Source: Hyphomicrobiales bacterium | GTDB lineage: Bacteria; Pseudomonadota; Alphaproteobacteria; Rhizobiales; Rhizobiaceae | Length of the DNA: 48,223 bases | Assembly (NCBI GenBank): GCA_900489925.1 | Contig: UEHQ01000051.1 | Coordinates: 1 to 48,223, forward strand | Reading direction: 5' to 3' | Shown: in pieces, positions 32,153 through 40,647 of the stretch | How the letters are laid out: the number at the start of each line of letters is the position of its first letter | Numbering within the stretch: position 1 is the stretch's first letter | Notes under the pieces: generated by a model | What the model was told of the DNA's origin: nothing | The model's input: the letters and a program-made list of their open reading frames with translations, nothing else | Database searches by the model: none | Translations under genes and position numbers: made by a program

Positions 32153-33004
32153 TCAGACTTTCTTGCGCACAAGAGCGAGTGTCATGCTGATCTGGCGGCG
32201 CCATTGGGACTGCTGAAGCGACCGCTCGAACAACCCTGCGCCGGCCTTCTGGGCACTGGCGAGAACGTTGCTGGCCAGCGCCGCGGGCAGAAATGCCGGG
32301 AAGACGGCAGGCGCTATCGCGACATCACGCGCCTTGGCGAGATGGTCCCTGCCGAGACCGGCAAAGGCTTGGATCGCAGCCGAAATGCGCTGCTTGTCTT
32401 CCCCCGCAAGGAACGCATCACGATCAAGGCCGGTTGCGGCAAGGATTTCCAGAGGGATGTAAAGCTGGCCCCGGTGGCGATGCAACGGCATCAACAGCAG
32501 AAGCCCGGCGATCGCCTGGGCAACGCCAGCATGTCCGGCGGCTTCGGCGGACTTCGCAGCCTCTTGCGGCGACAGCACCAGGCTTGCCAGCTGAATTAGC
32601 GCGGATGCCGTTTCACCGGCATAGCCCTCGAGCGAGGTCCGCGTTTCCATCGGGTCGTCGTAAAGATCGAAGATGCGTGCATCGATCATGTCCGTGAGTG
32701 TCGGGCGCGGCAGCCGATGTGTGTCGATCGCCGTCAACAGTGCCGATGCCACCGGATTGGCCTCGGTCGAACCGTGGGCGCTGCCCGCCAGCAGATCGCG
32801 CCAGTATTGCATGCGGACTTCGCCGGGAAGCGGCTCGTGCACGAGGTCGCGGATGCGGGCGAGTTCCGCGTTGAAGGCGTAGAGCGCGGCCAGCGCGCCG
32901 CGCTTGTCTTCTGGTGACAGCAGGCAGGCCAGATAACGGTCGCGATCGTTGTCGCGCAGCATCGCCAGGCAGATATCCTGGTTCGTCATTGATTGGTCGG
33001 CCAT
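32153..33004 (-). CDS. NDUFAF6-like degenerate squalene/phytoene synthase
   Basis: The 283-residue all-helical protein belongs to the squalene/phytoene synthase superfamily but has lost both aspartate-rich motifs that bind the prenyl diphosphates. The first is replaced by NAELARIRDLVHEP (residues 45-58) and the second by GLLLLMPLHRHRG (167-179). This pattern fits NDUFAF6, a human respiratory complex I assembly factor of the same fold, not an active terpene synthase. The start follows the Mth938-like gene by two bases, so they are one transcript. That neighbour resembles another complex I assembly factor, NDUFAF3, which supports a shared membrane-protein assembly role (inference). Confidence 0.75.
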   Translation of the reverse strand: MADQSMTNQDICLAMLRDNDRDRYLACLLSPEDKRGALAALYAFNAELARIRDLVHEPLPGEVRMQYWRDLLAGSAHGSTEANPVASALLTAIDTHRLPRPTLTDMIDARIFDLYDDPMETRTSLEGYAGETASALIQLASLVLSPQEAAKSAEAAGHAGVAQAIAGLLLLMPLHRHRGQLYIPLEILAATGLDRDAFLAGEDKQRISAAIQAFAGLGRDHLAKARDVAIAPAVFPAFLPAALASNVLASAQKAGAGLFERSLQQSQWRRQISMTLALVRKKV

Positions 33005-33006
33005 GT

Positions 33007-33393
33007 TCAGACTACGATCAACGCGGCAGCCACTGCACGCGATTCCATGAGCATGATGTTGAAGGTGCGCACAGCAGCCCCCGTATTCATCGAGTCGGAG
33101 GAGATGCCTGCGGCCTTGAGCGCAACCTTCAGATCGGCCGGGATCGGGCGCATGTCTGTTCCTGTGCCGAGCAGCAGAAATTCGATCTCGGCTGCCTCGG
33201 CAAGCACGCGCTCGAAACTCTCGACGGAAAGCGGTTTCGTCACATCCATGTCCCAGCCGTAGATTCCCGAAGGCAGGCAGAGGATCGACCCGCGGTGCGA
33301 CATGTCCGCAAAGCGGAAGCCCCCATTGCCATATGTATCAATCGGCGCGCGCCCGGGGAAATGCGCCTCGCGTATTTCTATGCCTCTTGCCAT
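33007..33393 (-). CDS. Mth938/NDUFAF3-like (DUF498) protein
   Basis: The 128-residue protein matches the Mth938-like domain. Recognisable blocks are IDTYGNGGFRF, SGIYGWDMD and the glycine-rich FLLLGTGTDMRPIP near residues 73-86, ending in VRTFNIMLMESRAVAAAL. The human relative NDUFAF3 is a complex I assembly factor. I use the ATG at 33393, five bases after the secDF stop (33398) on the minus strand. Gene order SecDF - this gene - NDUFAF6-like is conserved in several alphaproteobacteria as I recall. The link to membrane insertion is inferred from that order, not shown by the sequence. Confidence 0.85.
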   Translation of the reverse strand: MARGIEIREAHFPGRAPIDTYGNGGFRFADMSHRGSILCLPSGIYGWDMDVTKPLSVESFERVLAEAAEIEFLLLGTGTDMRPIPADLKVALKAAGISSDSMNTGAAVRTFNIMLMESRAVAAALIVV

Positions 33394-33397
33394 GGTC

Positions 33398-35959
33398 TCA
33401 TATTGCCGGATTGCCGGTCTTGGTGCCCGGCTCCGCTGCATTCCTGTCTTGGTCGTTGTCGAACGCGTCCGGACGAAGCTTGAAAACAATCAGGACCGGC
33501 GCTGCGATGTAAATGGAGGAAAAAGTGCCCATGGCAACGCCGATGAGCATGACGAAGGCAAAGGAGCGGATCACTTCTCCGCCGAAAAGTGAAAGCGCCA
33601 GTAGCGCAAGCATCGTCGTCGCGGCCGTCAAGACAGTGCGCGACAGCGTCTGATTGATCGTTGCATCGATCAGGATCGGCAACGGCATCTTGCGGTAACG
33701 CTGAAGATTCTCGCGCAGGCGATCATAGACGACGACGGTGTCGTTCAACGAATAGCCGATGATGGTCAGCAATGCGGCAACGCTGGTAAGATTGAAATCC
33801 ATGCCGGTCAACACGAACAGGCCGAGCACAAGGATGATGTCGTGCAATGTCGCGATAATCGCCCCGACAGCAAACTGCCATTCGAACCGCATCCATATGT
33901 AAATCAGAATGACCGCAAGTGATGCCAGAACGCCAAGCGTGGCCGCCTTCGTCAGCTCTCCCGAAATTGCCGGACCGACCACCTCGACCCGACGGAAATC
34001 GTAATCGTCGCCGAGTTCATCGCGCACAAGCGTGATCGCCGATTGCTCGGCATTCTCGCCGCCGCCCTGGGACTCAAGCTGGATCAACGCGCTCGCGGGA
34101 TCGCCGAGCCGACGGACAGAAATGTCACCGAGGTTCAGATCCCCAAGGCGGTCGCGGATGTCGTCAGGATCGGCTGCGCCCTGCTTTGCCTTGACCTCGA
34201 CGATCGACCCTCCGGCGAAATCGATGCCGAGATGCATGCCGACAGTCGCAAACCCGATCATCGCCGCGATCGACAATGCTGCCGAGGCGGTAAACGTGTA
34301 GCGGCGAATCCCCATGAAACGGATATTGGCGCGGTCGAAGATACCCGTTCGCACATCCTTGGGCAGATGCTTCGGGTGACGTCTGTGCAGCCAGGTGACG
34401 ACGATCCACCGTGTCAGGGTTACGGCCGTGAATACGGTTGTCAAAATTCCAGCCGCGAGCGTAATGGCAAAGCCGCGGACCGCGTGATTGCCAAGGAAAT
34501 ACAGGATGACGGCCGCGATGAAGATCGTGACGTTGGCATCGAGGATAGTCATGATCGCCTTGGAATATCCGTGCTCGATGGCTTGGAAGAACGGGCGACC
34601 GGATTTGGCTTCTTCGCGAATGCGCTCGTAGATGAGGACGTTCGCATCCACGGCCATGCCCATGATCAGCACGATCCCGGTAATGCCCGGCAGGGTCAGT
34701 GTTGCGCCGATAAGGCTGAGTACCGCGAGGATGACGATCAGATTGAGCAGAAGCGAGAGCGCGGCGATGAGACCCAACCCGCGATAGAAGCCGAACATCA
34801 GACCGATGACGAGGATTGCGGCGGCGACGCCAGCAACGAGGCCGGCGCGTGCCGATTCCGAACCGAGCGCGGGGCTGACAGTGCGTTCCTCGACTGTTGT
34901 CAGCGTTGCAGGCAGGGCACCCGCGCGCAGCATCAGCGCGAGGTCACGTCCACCCTCTTCCGTAAAGCTGACGGGAATCGCCCCTGCACCATCGAGGATT
35001 GGAGCGTTGATCAGGGGAGCGGCCATCACCTGGTCATCGAAAATGATCGCAAGGTGCCGGCCGATGTTCTGTCGGGTTTTCTGCGCGAGCCGCTCGGTTC
35101 CTTCGGCATCCAGCTTGTAGGTGATCGAAACGGCCTGCGTCTGAGCGTCTACCTTCGACTGAACGTCGACGATGTTCTTGCTGGTGATAAAGTCCGCTCT
35201 GTCGACGAGGTAGGGAACTGGAGGATCATCCAGTGAGTAGAGTATTTCCGATGTCGCTGGCCAGCGTCCAGCCAGCGCTTCCTGTCCTGTCATGCTCTCG
35301 TCGATCATCCGGACTGAGAGCTTGGCTGGCTCGTTGAGAATATTCTTCAGCCGTTCCGGATCGACCGCGCCGAGCGCTTCCACGTCGATACGATCGGAGC
35401 CCTCCGGCTGAACGGTGAAATTCTCGCTGCCCATATCGGCAACACGTCGGCGAACGACGTCCAGCGACTGCGCTTGAGCCGCGGCCATCCCGCTGATGAT
35501 CGCTGCGTCGGAGATCTGCAGCGTCAACTGGCCGCCTTCGGCCTGCTGCAAGTCGAGATTTTGCGTGGAGCCTCCGAAAAGGCCAGCCTTGGTGCTCACC
35601 ACCAGGCTCTTCAGCGTGTCAACGGCGGCCTGAATTTGCGCCGGATCGGTGATCTTCACCGTCACCGTCTGATCGTTGCCCGTCAGGCCGGTGTAGCGGA
35701 TATTGCCCTGGCGCAGCTTCGCGCGGACATCCGCGACTGTGCTCTCGAGGCGTTCGCGAACGATGTCGGCCTTCTCGATTGCGAAGAGAACATGCGTTCC
35801 GCCCTGCAGATCGCCGCCGAGTGCGACGCGATCGTGAGGTACCCAGGACGGCAGACGCTCAAGCTGCCTGTCCGACAAAAGATTGGGGGCCGCGATCAAC
35901 ACGGCCACCAGCACCACGAACCAGATCAGAATGGTCTTCCAGCGGGAAAAATGAAGCAT
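33398..35959 (-). CDS. secDF: Fused protein translocase subunit SecDF
   Basis: The 853-residue protein joins SecD (residues about 1-530) and SecF (about 540-840), as in rhizobia. SecD: first membrane helix near residue 8-24, the motif GGDLQGGTHVLFAIE, the large periplasmic domain with DPERLKNILNEPAKL, and five helices including VLIMGMAVDANVLIYERIREE. SecF: GIDFAGGSIVEVK near its start and the helix GYSLNDTVVVYDRLREN. SecDF uses the proton gradient to pull exported chains through SecYEG. It follows yajC by 53 bp and overlaps none of its neighbours. The Mth938-like gene comes five bases after its stop. Confidence 0.95.
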   Translation of the reverse strand: MLHFSRWKTILIWFVVLVAVLIAAPNLLSDRQLERLPSWVPHDRVALGGDLQGGTHVLFAIEKADIVRERLESTVADVRAKLRQGNIRYTGLTGNDQTVTVKITDPAQIQAAVDTLKSLVVSTKAGLFGGSTQNLDLQQAEGGQLTLQISDAAIISGMAAAQAQSLDVVRRRVADMGSENFTVQPEGSDRIDVEALGAVDPERLKNILNEPAKLSVRMIDESMTGQEALAGRWPATSEILYSLDDPPVPYLVDRADFITSKNIVDVQSKVDAQTQAVSITYKLDAEGTERLAQKTRQNIGRHLAIIFDDQVMAAPLINAPILDGAGAIPVSFTEEGGRDLALMLRAGALPATLTTVEERTVSPALGSESARAGLVAGVAAAILVIGLMFGFYRGLGLIAALSLLLNLIVILAVLSLIGATLTLPGITGIVLIMGMAVDANVLIYERIREEAKSGRPFFQAIEHGYSKAIMTILDANVTIFIAAVILYFLGNHAVRGFAITLAAGILTTVFTAVTLTRWIVVTWLHRRHPKHLPKDVRTGIFDRANIRFMGIRRYTFTASAALSIAAMIGFATVGMHLGIDFAGGSIVEVKAKQGAADPDDIRDRLGDLNLGDISVRRLGDPASALIQLESQGGGENAEQSAITLVRDELGDDYDFRRVEVVGPAISGELTKAATLGVLASLAVILIYIWMRFEWQFAVGAIIATLHDIILVLGLFVLTGMDFNLTSVAALLTIIGYSLNDTVVVYDRLRENLQRYRKMPLPILIDATINQTLSRTVLTAATTMLALLALSLFGGEVIRSFAFVMLIGVAMGTFSSIYIAAPVLIVFKLRPDAFDNDQDRNAAEPGTKTGNPAI

Positions 35960-36012
35960 TTTCTCTCGACGATTTCCGACCCGGCCAACCCGGTTCGCGG
36001 GGGTTGCCTTCG

Positions 36013-36360
36013 TTACGCTGCGTCGGCCTTTACGGGTTCGCCCTTGACGCGAACTTCCGAGATGCCGCTGCGAACGATGCGAACGCGGACGCCGTCAGCG
36101 ATTTCAACTTCGACTTCCTTGTCGTCAACAACCTTGGTGACCTTGCCGACGAGACCGCCGCCGGTGACGACCTGATCGCCGCGACGGATTGCCTTCAGTG
36201 TCTCTTCGCGCTTCTTTGCCTGTGCCCGCTGCGGACGGATCAGCAGGAAATACCAGACAACCATCAGCGGCACGAACAGGATGATCATTTCAAAACCCGA
36301 ACCGAACGGCGATGCCGCGGTGTCGGTTGCAGCCTGGGCGAATGCCGGGGTGACGAACAT
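36013..36360 (-). CDS. yajC: Preprotein translocase subunit YajC
   Basis: This 115-residue protein has one N-terminal membrane segment at about residues 23-41 (FEMIILFVPLMVVWYFLLI) followed by RPQRAQAKKREE and the beta-rich domain GDQVVTGGGLVGKVTKVVDDKEVEVEIADGVRVR, the classic YajC pattern. It works with SecDF in the holotranslocon. I use the ATG at 36360 with GAGGAG eight bases upstream; the longer frame from 36402 adds only a basic stretch. It heads the yajC-secDF-Mth938-NDUFAF6 operon on the minus strand. A divergent DUF815 gene begins 209 bp away. Confidence 0.95.
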   Translation of the reverse strand: MFVTPAFAQAATDTAASPFGSGFEMIILFVPLMVVWYFLLIRPQRAQAKKREETLKAIRRGDQVVTGGGLVGKVTKVVDDKEVEVEIADGVRVRIVRSGISEVRVKGEPVKADAA

Positions 36361-36569
36361 GCTAAACTCCTCAAAACTTTTCCGGAGGCGGAACTTCGCC
36401 ATTTTGCCGGGTGGCCGGACTATAATTACGGCCTTTGCGAATGCAACAGAAACAGCCGAAAACCGTACCGATTCCGTTGCCTAATAACCTTTCCGCTCGC
36501 AAAAGGCCATGCTACCCCGCTGCGAAAAGCGAACGGCTCACAGCCGCAAGGCCCCAAGGAGGACAAGCT

Positions 36570-37445
36570 ATGGCCGAAGACCTCAACACTGTCATTCTCA
36601 CCGAACTCCGCCGTCTTGCCGATGCGGTCGAACGGCTGGCGGGTCCGGCTCCCGCCGTCAACGACTGGGATGCGGCGGACTGCTTCGTCTGGTCGCCTGT
36701 CCGCTCGCATCTGCAGCCGGTCTCGCGCCCCAATCGCGTCGCCCTCAAGCTTATCCGGGGCGTCGATCGCGTCCGTGACATCCTCCACGAGAATACCGTG
36801 CGCTTCGCCGACGGCTTTCCGGCCAACAACGTTCTTCTCTGGGGCGCGCGCGGCATGGGCAAATCCTCGCTGGTAAAGGCCGTGCATGAGGACGTCCGGC
36901 GGGAGAGCGGTGTATCGCTGAAACTCGTGGAGGTTCACCGCGAGGATATCGCCAGCCTGCCGACGCTCCTCGACCTGCTCAAGAACACGCCGCATCGCGT
37001 CATCGTTTTCTGCGACGATCTTTCCTTCGATCATGACGACACCGCCTACAAGTCGCTGAAGGCAGCGCTTGACGGTGGCATCGAGGGCCGGCCGGAAAAC
37101 GTGCTCTTTTACGCGACGTCGAACCGCCGCCACCTTCTGCCTCGCAACATGATGGAGAACGAGCAGTCGACGGCCATCAATCCGTCCGAAGCCGTCGAAG
37201 AGAAGGTCTCGCTCTCCGACCGTTTCGGTCTCTGGCTTGGCTTCCACAAGTGCAGCCAGGAAGACTACCTGACGATGATCGACGGCTATGCCGACCACTT
37301 CAAGCTCACGCTCGATCGGGAAAAGATGCACGCCGAGGCGCTCGAATGGGCGACGACGCGTGGTGCGCGCTCGGGCCGTGTCGCATGGCAGTACGTGCAG
37401 GACCTTGCCGGCCGGATGCGCATAGCGCTCGATCGCGCGGGATAG
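36570..37445 (+). CDS. DUF815-family P-loop ATPase
   Basis: The 291-residue protein is an AAA-like ATPase of the DUF815 family. The Walker A motif GARGMGKSSL is at about residues 94-103, Walker B is IVFCDDLSF near 148-156, and the conserved ATSNRRHLLP carries the sensor 1 asparagine. A C-terminal helical lid (SGRVAWQYVQDLAGRM) is present. The cellular role is unknown. The ATG at 36570 has AAGGAGG eight bases upstream; the in-frame start at 36435 overlaps the yajC promoter region and is unlikely. It is divergent from yajC and ends in a shared terminator with the NlpD-like gene. Confidence 0.88.
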   Translation: MAEDLNTVILTELRRLADAVERLAGPAPAVNDWDAADCFVWSPVRSHLQPVSRPNRVALKLIRGVDRVRDILHENTVRFADGFPANNVLLWGARGMGKSSLVKAVHEDVRRESGVSLKLVEVHREDIASLPTLLDLLKNTPHRVIVFCDDLSFDHDDTAYKSLKAALDGGIEGRPENVLFYATSNRRHLLPRNMMENEQSTAINPSEAVEEKVSLSDRFGLWLGFHKCSQEDYLTMIDGYADHFKLTLDREKMHAEALEWATTRGARSGRVAWQYVQDLAGRMRIALDRAG

Positions 37446-37464
37446 CGACATACCGCCAAACGAC

Positions 37465-37491
37465 AAAAGCCCGGCTTTCCGCCGGGCTTTT
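37465..37491. terminator. Bidirectional terminator
   Basis: AAAAGCCCGGC (37465-37475) and GCCGGGCTTTT (37481-37491) form an 11-bp stem with A and T runs on both sides. It serves the DUF815 gene on the plus strand and the NlpD-like gene on the minus strand, which end 20 and 24 bases away. Confidence 0.88.
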
Positions 37492-37514
37492 GCTTGGTCC
37501 TCGATACGAACTAC

Positions 37515-39083
37515 CTATTCGAGGAAAGTGATCGGGTTCACCGGCGTTGCGTCCTTACGGACTTCGAAGTGAACCTGCGGCTGCTTGACATTTCCGCTCA
37601 TTCCCGAGACCGCGACCGTCTGGCCGCGCTGGATCTTCTGGCCGCGGGTCACGCTCAGGGTGTCGGCGTTGCCGTAAACCGTGACGGTACCGTCGTCATG
37701 GCGAACCAGAACGGTGTTGCCGAGTTCCTTCAGGCCATTGCCTGCGTAAATCACGACACCATTTTCTGCGGCCTTGATCGGCGTTCCCTGTGGCACCGAG
37801 ATATCGATACCGTCGTTGCGGCTGCCGTTGACGTTCGCGCCGTAGGCGGCGATGACGGCACCACGAACCGGCCAGCGATACTTGCCGATGCCTGTTGCCT
37901 CGGGCGCTGCGGATGCCACTTCCTTCTTCGCGGCGTCATCGACGGTCTCCGTCGCAACGGGAGCCTTGTAGGTTGCAGGCTGGGCTGCGGCGGTAGTCGT
38001 TGCCGACACCGGCTGCGCAACCGGCTTCGGATCAGCCTTGGCCGGGATCGATGCGGTCTTCATCGCGTCGGGAGAACCCGCTCCATTCGGAATGCTGAGT
38101 TCCTGGCCAATGCGGATCGAACCGGCGCCGAGATTGTTGGCTGCCTTGAGTTCATCGATGCTGTTGCCCGTTGCCTTGGCGATCTTGGCAAGCGAGTCGC
38201 CAGGCTTGACGACGTAGGTGCCACCGGCACCCTTCGGGCCCTTGCCGGCAGGCATCTTGCCGGTCGGATCGGCGCTTGCCACGGCCTTGTCGCGAGCGGA
38301 GTTCGCGCCGGGCATAACCGCGACATTCTGTTCCTGCGACTTGCCGGGCTGCGGTGCTTGACCGCCCTTCGACAGGTCCGCGGTTTGAGCAGACGCCTTG
38401 GCGGCACCGCCATTGTAGGTCGGGATCAGGATGACCTGGCCAGGCTTGGCGGCAGATGCCGTCTTCAGGCCGTTGGCACGCAGGATTTCCTTTTCCGGCA
38501 CACCGTAGCGCCTTGCCAGCGTCGCGACGCTTTCGCCGGGGCGAAGAGTGACGGACGGCGCATTGGTCGCCGACCAACCGGAAACCTTCGGCGTGGTGCC
38601 GGTGACGATAGAATCCGTGTCAGCCTTCGGCGGAACGATTACCGGCGCCGACTTCTTCGGAGCGACCGCCGCGGGGAAAGGCTGAGCGAGAGCAACCTGC
38701 TTTTCGTGAACAGGAGCGACTGCACCCGGCGCCGCCAATTCGGAACGCTGCACGGAGACCGGAGCGGACGCCATGCGAGCGCTGGAACCGTAAGCGGGCT
38801 GCGCGGCCGGGTATGGCTGGTTCATCGCCTGGTTTTGCGTGGAATAGTCGGGCTGCATCGCGCCACCCTGAAGGTCGGCACGCGGAACCGGATCACCCTG
38901 GAGGCCGCTCATATTTCTGCGCGGTATGGAATTGGTCGTCATCTGGTCCTGACCGGACGAAGAGAACAGACCGCCGAAACGTGTCACATCGGAACTACAT
39001 CCCGTTGCGGCACTCGCCAGAAAAGCCGCCATCAGAACATTACCGGCAGACTTCCCGAACTTAGGCGAAAGACTGAAACGCAT
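37515..39083 (-). CDS. nlpD: NlpD-like LysM/M23 lipoprotein (degenerate peptidase)
   Basis: This is a 522-residue cell-envelope protein. A lipoprotein signal covers residues 1-29 (C29 after SAATG; the -3 position is alanine, slightly atypical). Two LysM modules follow: GESVATLARRYGVPEKEILRAN and VVKPGDSLAKIAKATGNSI, which bind peptidoglycan. The C-terminal M23 domain (NDGIDISVPQGTPIKAAENG to QVHFEVRKDATP) lacks two metal ligands: the first His is Asn (SRNDGID) and HxH is QVH. E. coli NlpD is degenerate at comparable places and activates amidase AmiC. The protein would regulate septal cleavage, not cut itself. It follows pcm on the same strand, the surE-pcm-nlpD order of enteric bacteria. Confidence 0.85.
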   Translation of the reverse strand: MRFSLSPKFGKSAGNVLMAAFLASAATGCSSDVTRFGGLFSSSGQDQMTTNSIPRRNMSGLQGDPVPRADLQGGAMQPDYSTQNQAMNQPYPAAQPAYGSSARMASAPVSVQRSELAAPGAVAPVHEKQVALAQPFPAAVAPKKSAPVIVPPKADTDSIVTGTTPKVSGWSATNAPSVTLRPGESVATLARRYGVPEKEILRANGLKTASAAKPGQVILIPTYNGGAAKASAQTADLSKGGQAPQPGKSQEQNVAVMPGANSARDKAVASADPTGKMPAGKGPKGAGGTYVVKPGDSLAKIAKATGNSIDELKAANNLGAGSIRIGQELSIPNGAGSPDAMKTASIPAKADPKPVAQPVSATTTAAAQPATYKAPVATETVDDAAKKEVASAAPEATGIGKYRWPVRGAVIAAYGANVNGSRNDGIDISVPQGTPIKAAENGVVIYAGNGLKELGNTVLVRHDDGTVTVYGNADTLSVTRGQKIQRGQTVAVSGMSGNVKQPQVHFEVRKDATPVNPITFLE

Positions 39084-39215
39084 GACTCGACCCACACTGA
39101 ATAACGCAACCATTTGTGGGTATGATTAAAGCGCGTTAGTATTACCACCCGGTTAAAGCGCCGGAATCAGTGCGAATTTTTTGAGAAATTGCTAACCATA
39201 GGACGCGCCGCCAGC

Positions 39216-39869
39216 TCAGAGCTGGGATGCGATGCGCGGCACGATCGGCAGATAGGGAGAGTTGAAAAGCTCTTCGCGCTCGAAACGGCTGCCGGTCTTC
39301 GTCAACCGCACAAGGCGACATTCGGTCTCGGAAATCATCAGCGGCGCGATCATGGAACCGCCCGAGACCAGTTGGTCGGCATAGAAGCGCGGCATCGAAT
39401 TGAAGGCTGCCGTAACGAGAATGCGATCGAAAGTCCCCTCGCCCGGCATGCCTGCGCTTCCGTCGGCCTGGCGGACGATGACATTGCGGATTCCAAGTGA
39501 TTCAATCCGCTTCTGCGCATTGGTCGTCAATGTCTTGTAGCGGTCTATCGTCAGCACCCGCTCAGCCAATCGCGCGATAACGGCTGTCATGAAGCCGCTG
39601 CCGGTTCCCACTTCCAGAACACGCTGGCCAGGCTTGACCCGCAGCGAATGCAGGGTTCGGACAGCGAGATCGATACCTTCGACGAAGGAGCCGCATTCAA
39701 TCGGGATGGTGCGGCTGGAATAGGCCTGCTCCGCAAACTGCGGCGGCACGAACAACGAACGCGGCGTTTGCTCGACAGCGGTCAGCAGGTCGATATCGGA
39801 CACGCCTTCTGCCCGCAGCCTCAAAACGAGCGCCGCAAAGCCTTCCTTCTCCACCAGACGTGCCGTCAA
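39216..39869 (-). CDS. pcm: Protein-L-isoaspartate O-methyltransferase
   Basis: The 217-residue enzyme methylates isoaspartyl residues in aged proteins with S-adenosylmethionine, starting their repair. The SAM motif I VLEVGTGSGFMTAVIARLA is at about residues 89-107. The amino-terminal helix RSLFVPPQFAEQAYSSRTIPI and the loop DRILVTAAFNSMP are characteristic. Translation probably begins at a TTG (39869) with GGAG eight bases upstream, inside the end of surE; a GTG at 39854 is the alternative. surE ends at 39876, so the two overlap only by spacing. surE-pcm-nlpD forms one series. Confidence 0.9.
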   Translation of the reverse strand: MTARLVEKEGFAALVLRLRAEGVSDIDLLTAVEQTPRSLFVPPQFAEQAYSSRTIPIECGSFVEGIDLAVRTLHSLRVKPGQRVLEVGTGSGFMTAVIARLAERVLTIDRYKTLTTNAQKRIESLGIRNVIVRQADGSAGMPGEGTFDRILVTAAFNSMPRFYADQLVSGGSMIAPLMISETECRLVRLTKTGSRFEREELFNSPYLPIVPRIASQL

Positions 39870-39875
39870 AGCGAT

Positions 39876-40643
39876 TTACTCCGTACCCGAAAGCGCCCGC
39901 GCCACGCGGTCCTGTACGGAATAATCAGTCAGATCCAGTTTCAAAGGCGTTACCGAAATCTTGCGATGCTTGAGAGCGTGAATATCCGTTCCCTCTTCAA
40001 AGGCGCCGGCACGCTCACCGAACTTCAGCCAGTAGTAGGGAAAACCGCGGCCATCGGCGCGGGCGTCCACCTGCAGGTTGAAGGCGAGCTTGCCCTGTGC
40101 GGTCACCTCGACACCCTCGACCTGTTCAGGCTGGCAATTCGGAAAATTAAGATTGAGGAACGTTCCCTCTGGAAGCTCGAGCGATATCAGCCGATCGAGC
40201 AAGGCGGGCGCATGCGCTTCACAGACGTCCCACGGAACCGTGCGTACCCCGTCGGCGTGCATATAGGCCTGGCTGAGCGCGAAGGAACGGACGCCCTGCA
40301 TCGTGCCCTCGATCGCACCCGCGATGGTGCCCGAATAAGTCACGTCGTCGGCAACGTTCGAGCCGGAGTTGACGCCGGAGAGCACGAGGTCCGGCTTGAT
40401 ATCCATGACCTGCTTGATGCCCATGATGACACAATCGGTCGGCGTGCCGCGCAGCGCGAAATGCTTGTCCGAGATCTTGCGCAGGCGCAAAGGCTCAGAG
40501 AGGCTCAGCGAATGCGCAAGCCCGCTCTGATCCGTCTCGGGCGCAACGATCCAGACGTCGTCGGAGAGTGTTCGCGCAATCCGCTCCAGCGCCGCAAGGC
40601 CTTCTGCGTGAATGCCGTCGTCGTTGGTGAGCAGAATGCGCAT
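39876..40643 (-). CDS. surE: 5'/3'-nucleotidase SurE
   Basis: This 255-residue enzyme dephosphorylates nucleoside monophosphates and short polyphosphates and is linked to stationary-phase survival. The metal-binding signature ILLTNDDGIHAEGL is at residues 3-16, and the conserved SGVNSGSNVADDVTYSGTIAGA holds the other ligands (residues about 89-110). The C-terminal dimer arm is present. Length matches the family (about 250). It lies five bases after serS and six before pcm, all on the minus strand, in the order serS-surE-pcm common in alphaproteobacteria. Confidence 0.95.
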   Translation of the reverse strand: MRILLTNDDGIHAEGLAALERIARTLSDDVWIVAPETDQSGLAHSLSLSEPLRLRKISDKHFALRGTPTDCVIMGIKQVMDIKPDLVLSGVNSGSNVADDVTYSGTIAGAIEGTMQGVRSFALSQAYMHADGVRTVPWDVCEAHAPALLDRLISLELPEGTFLNLNFPNCQPEQVEGVEVTAQGKLAFNLQVDARADGRGFPYYWLKFGERAGAFEEGTDIHALKHRKISVTPLKLDLTDYSVQDRVARALSGTE

Positions 40644-40647
40644 GAAC

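Noticed and set aside
37494..39104. 536-codon open frame antisense to the NlpD-like gene
   Set aside because: The sense frame has LysM and M23 domains; the antisense protein is glycine/arginine-rich without a family pattern.
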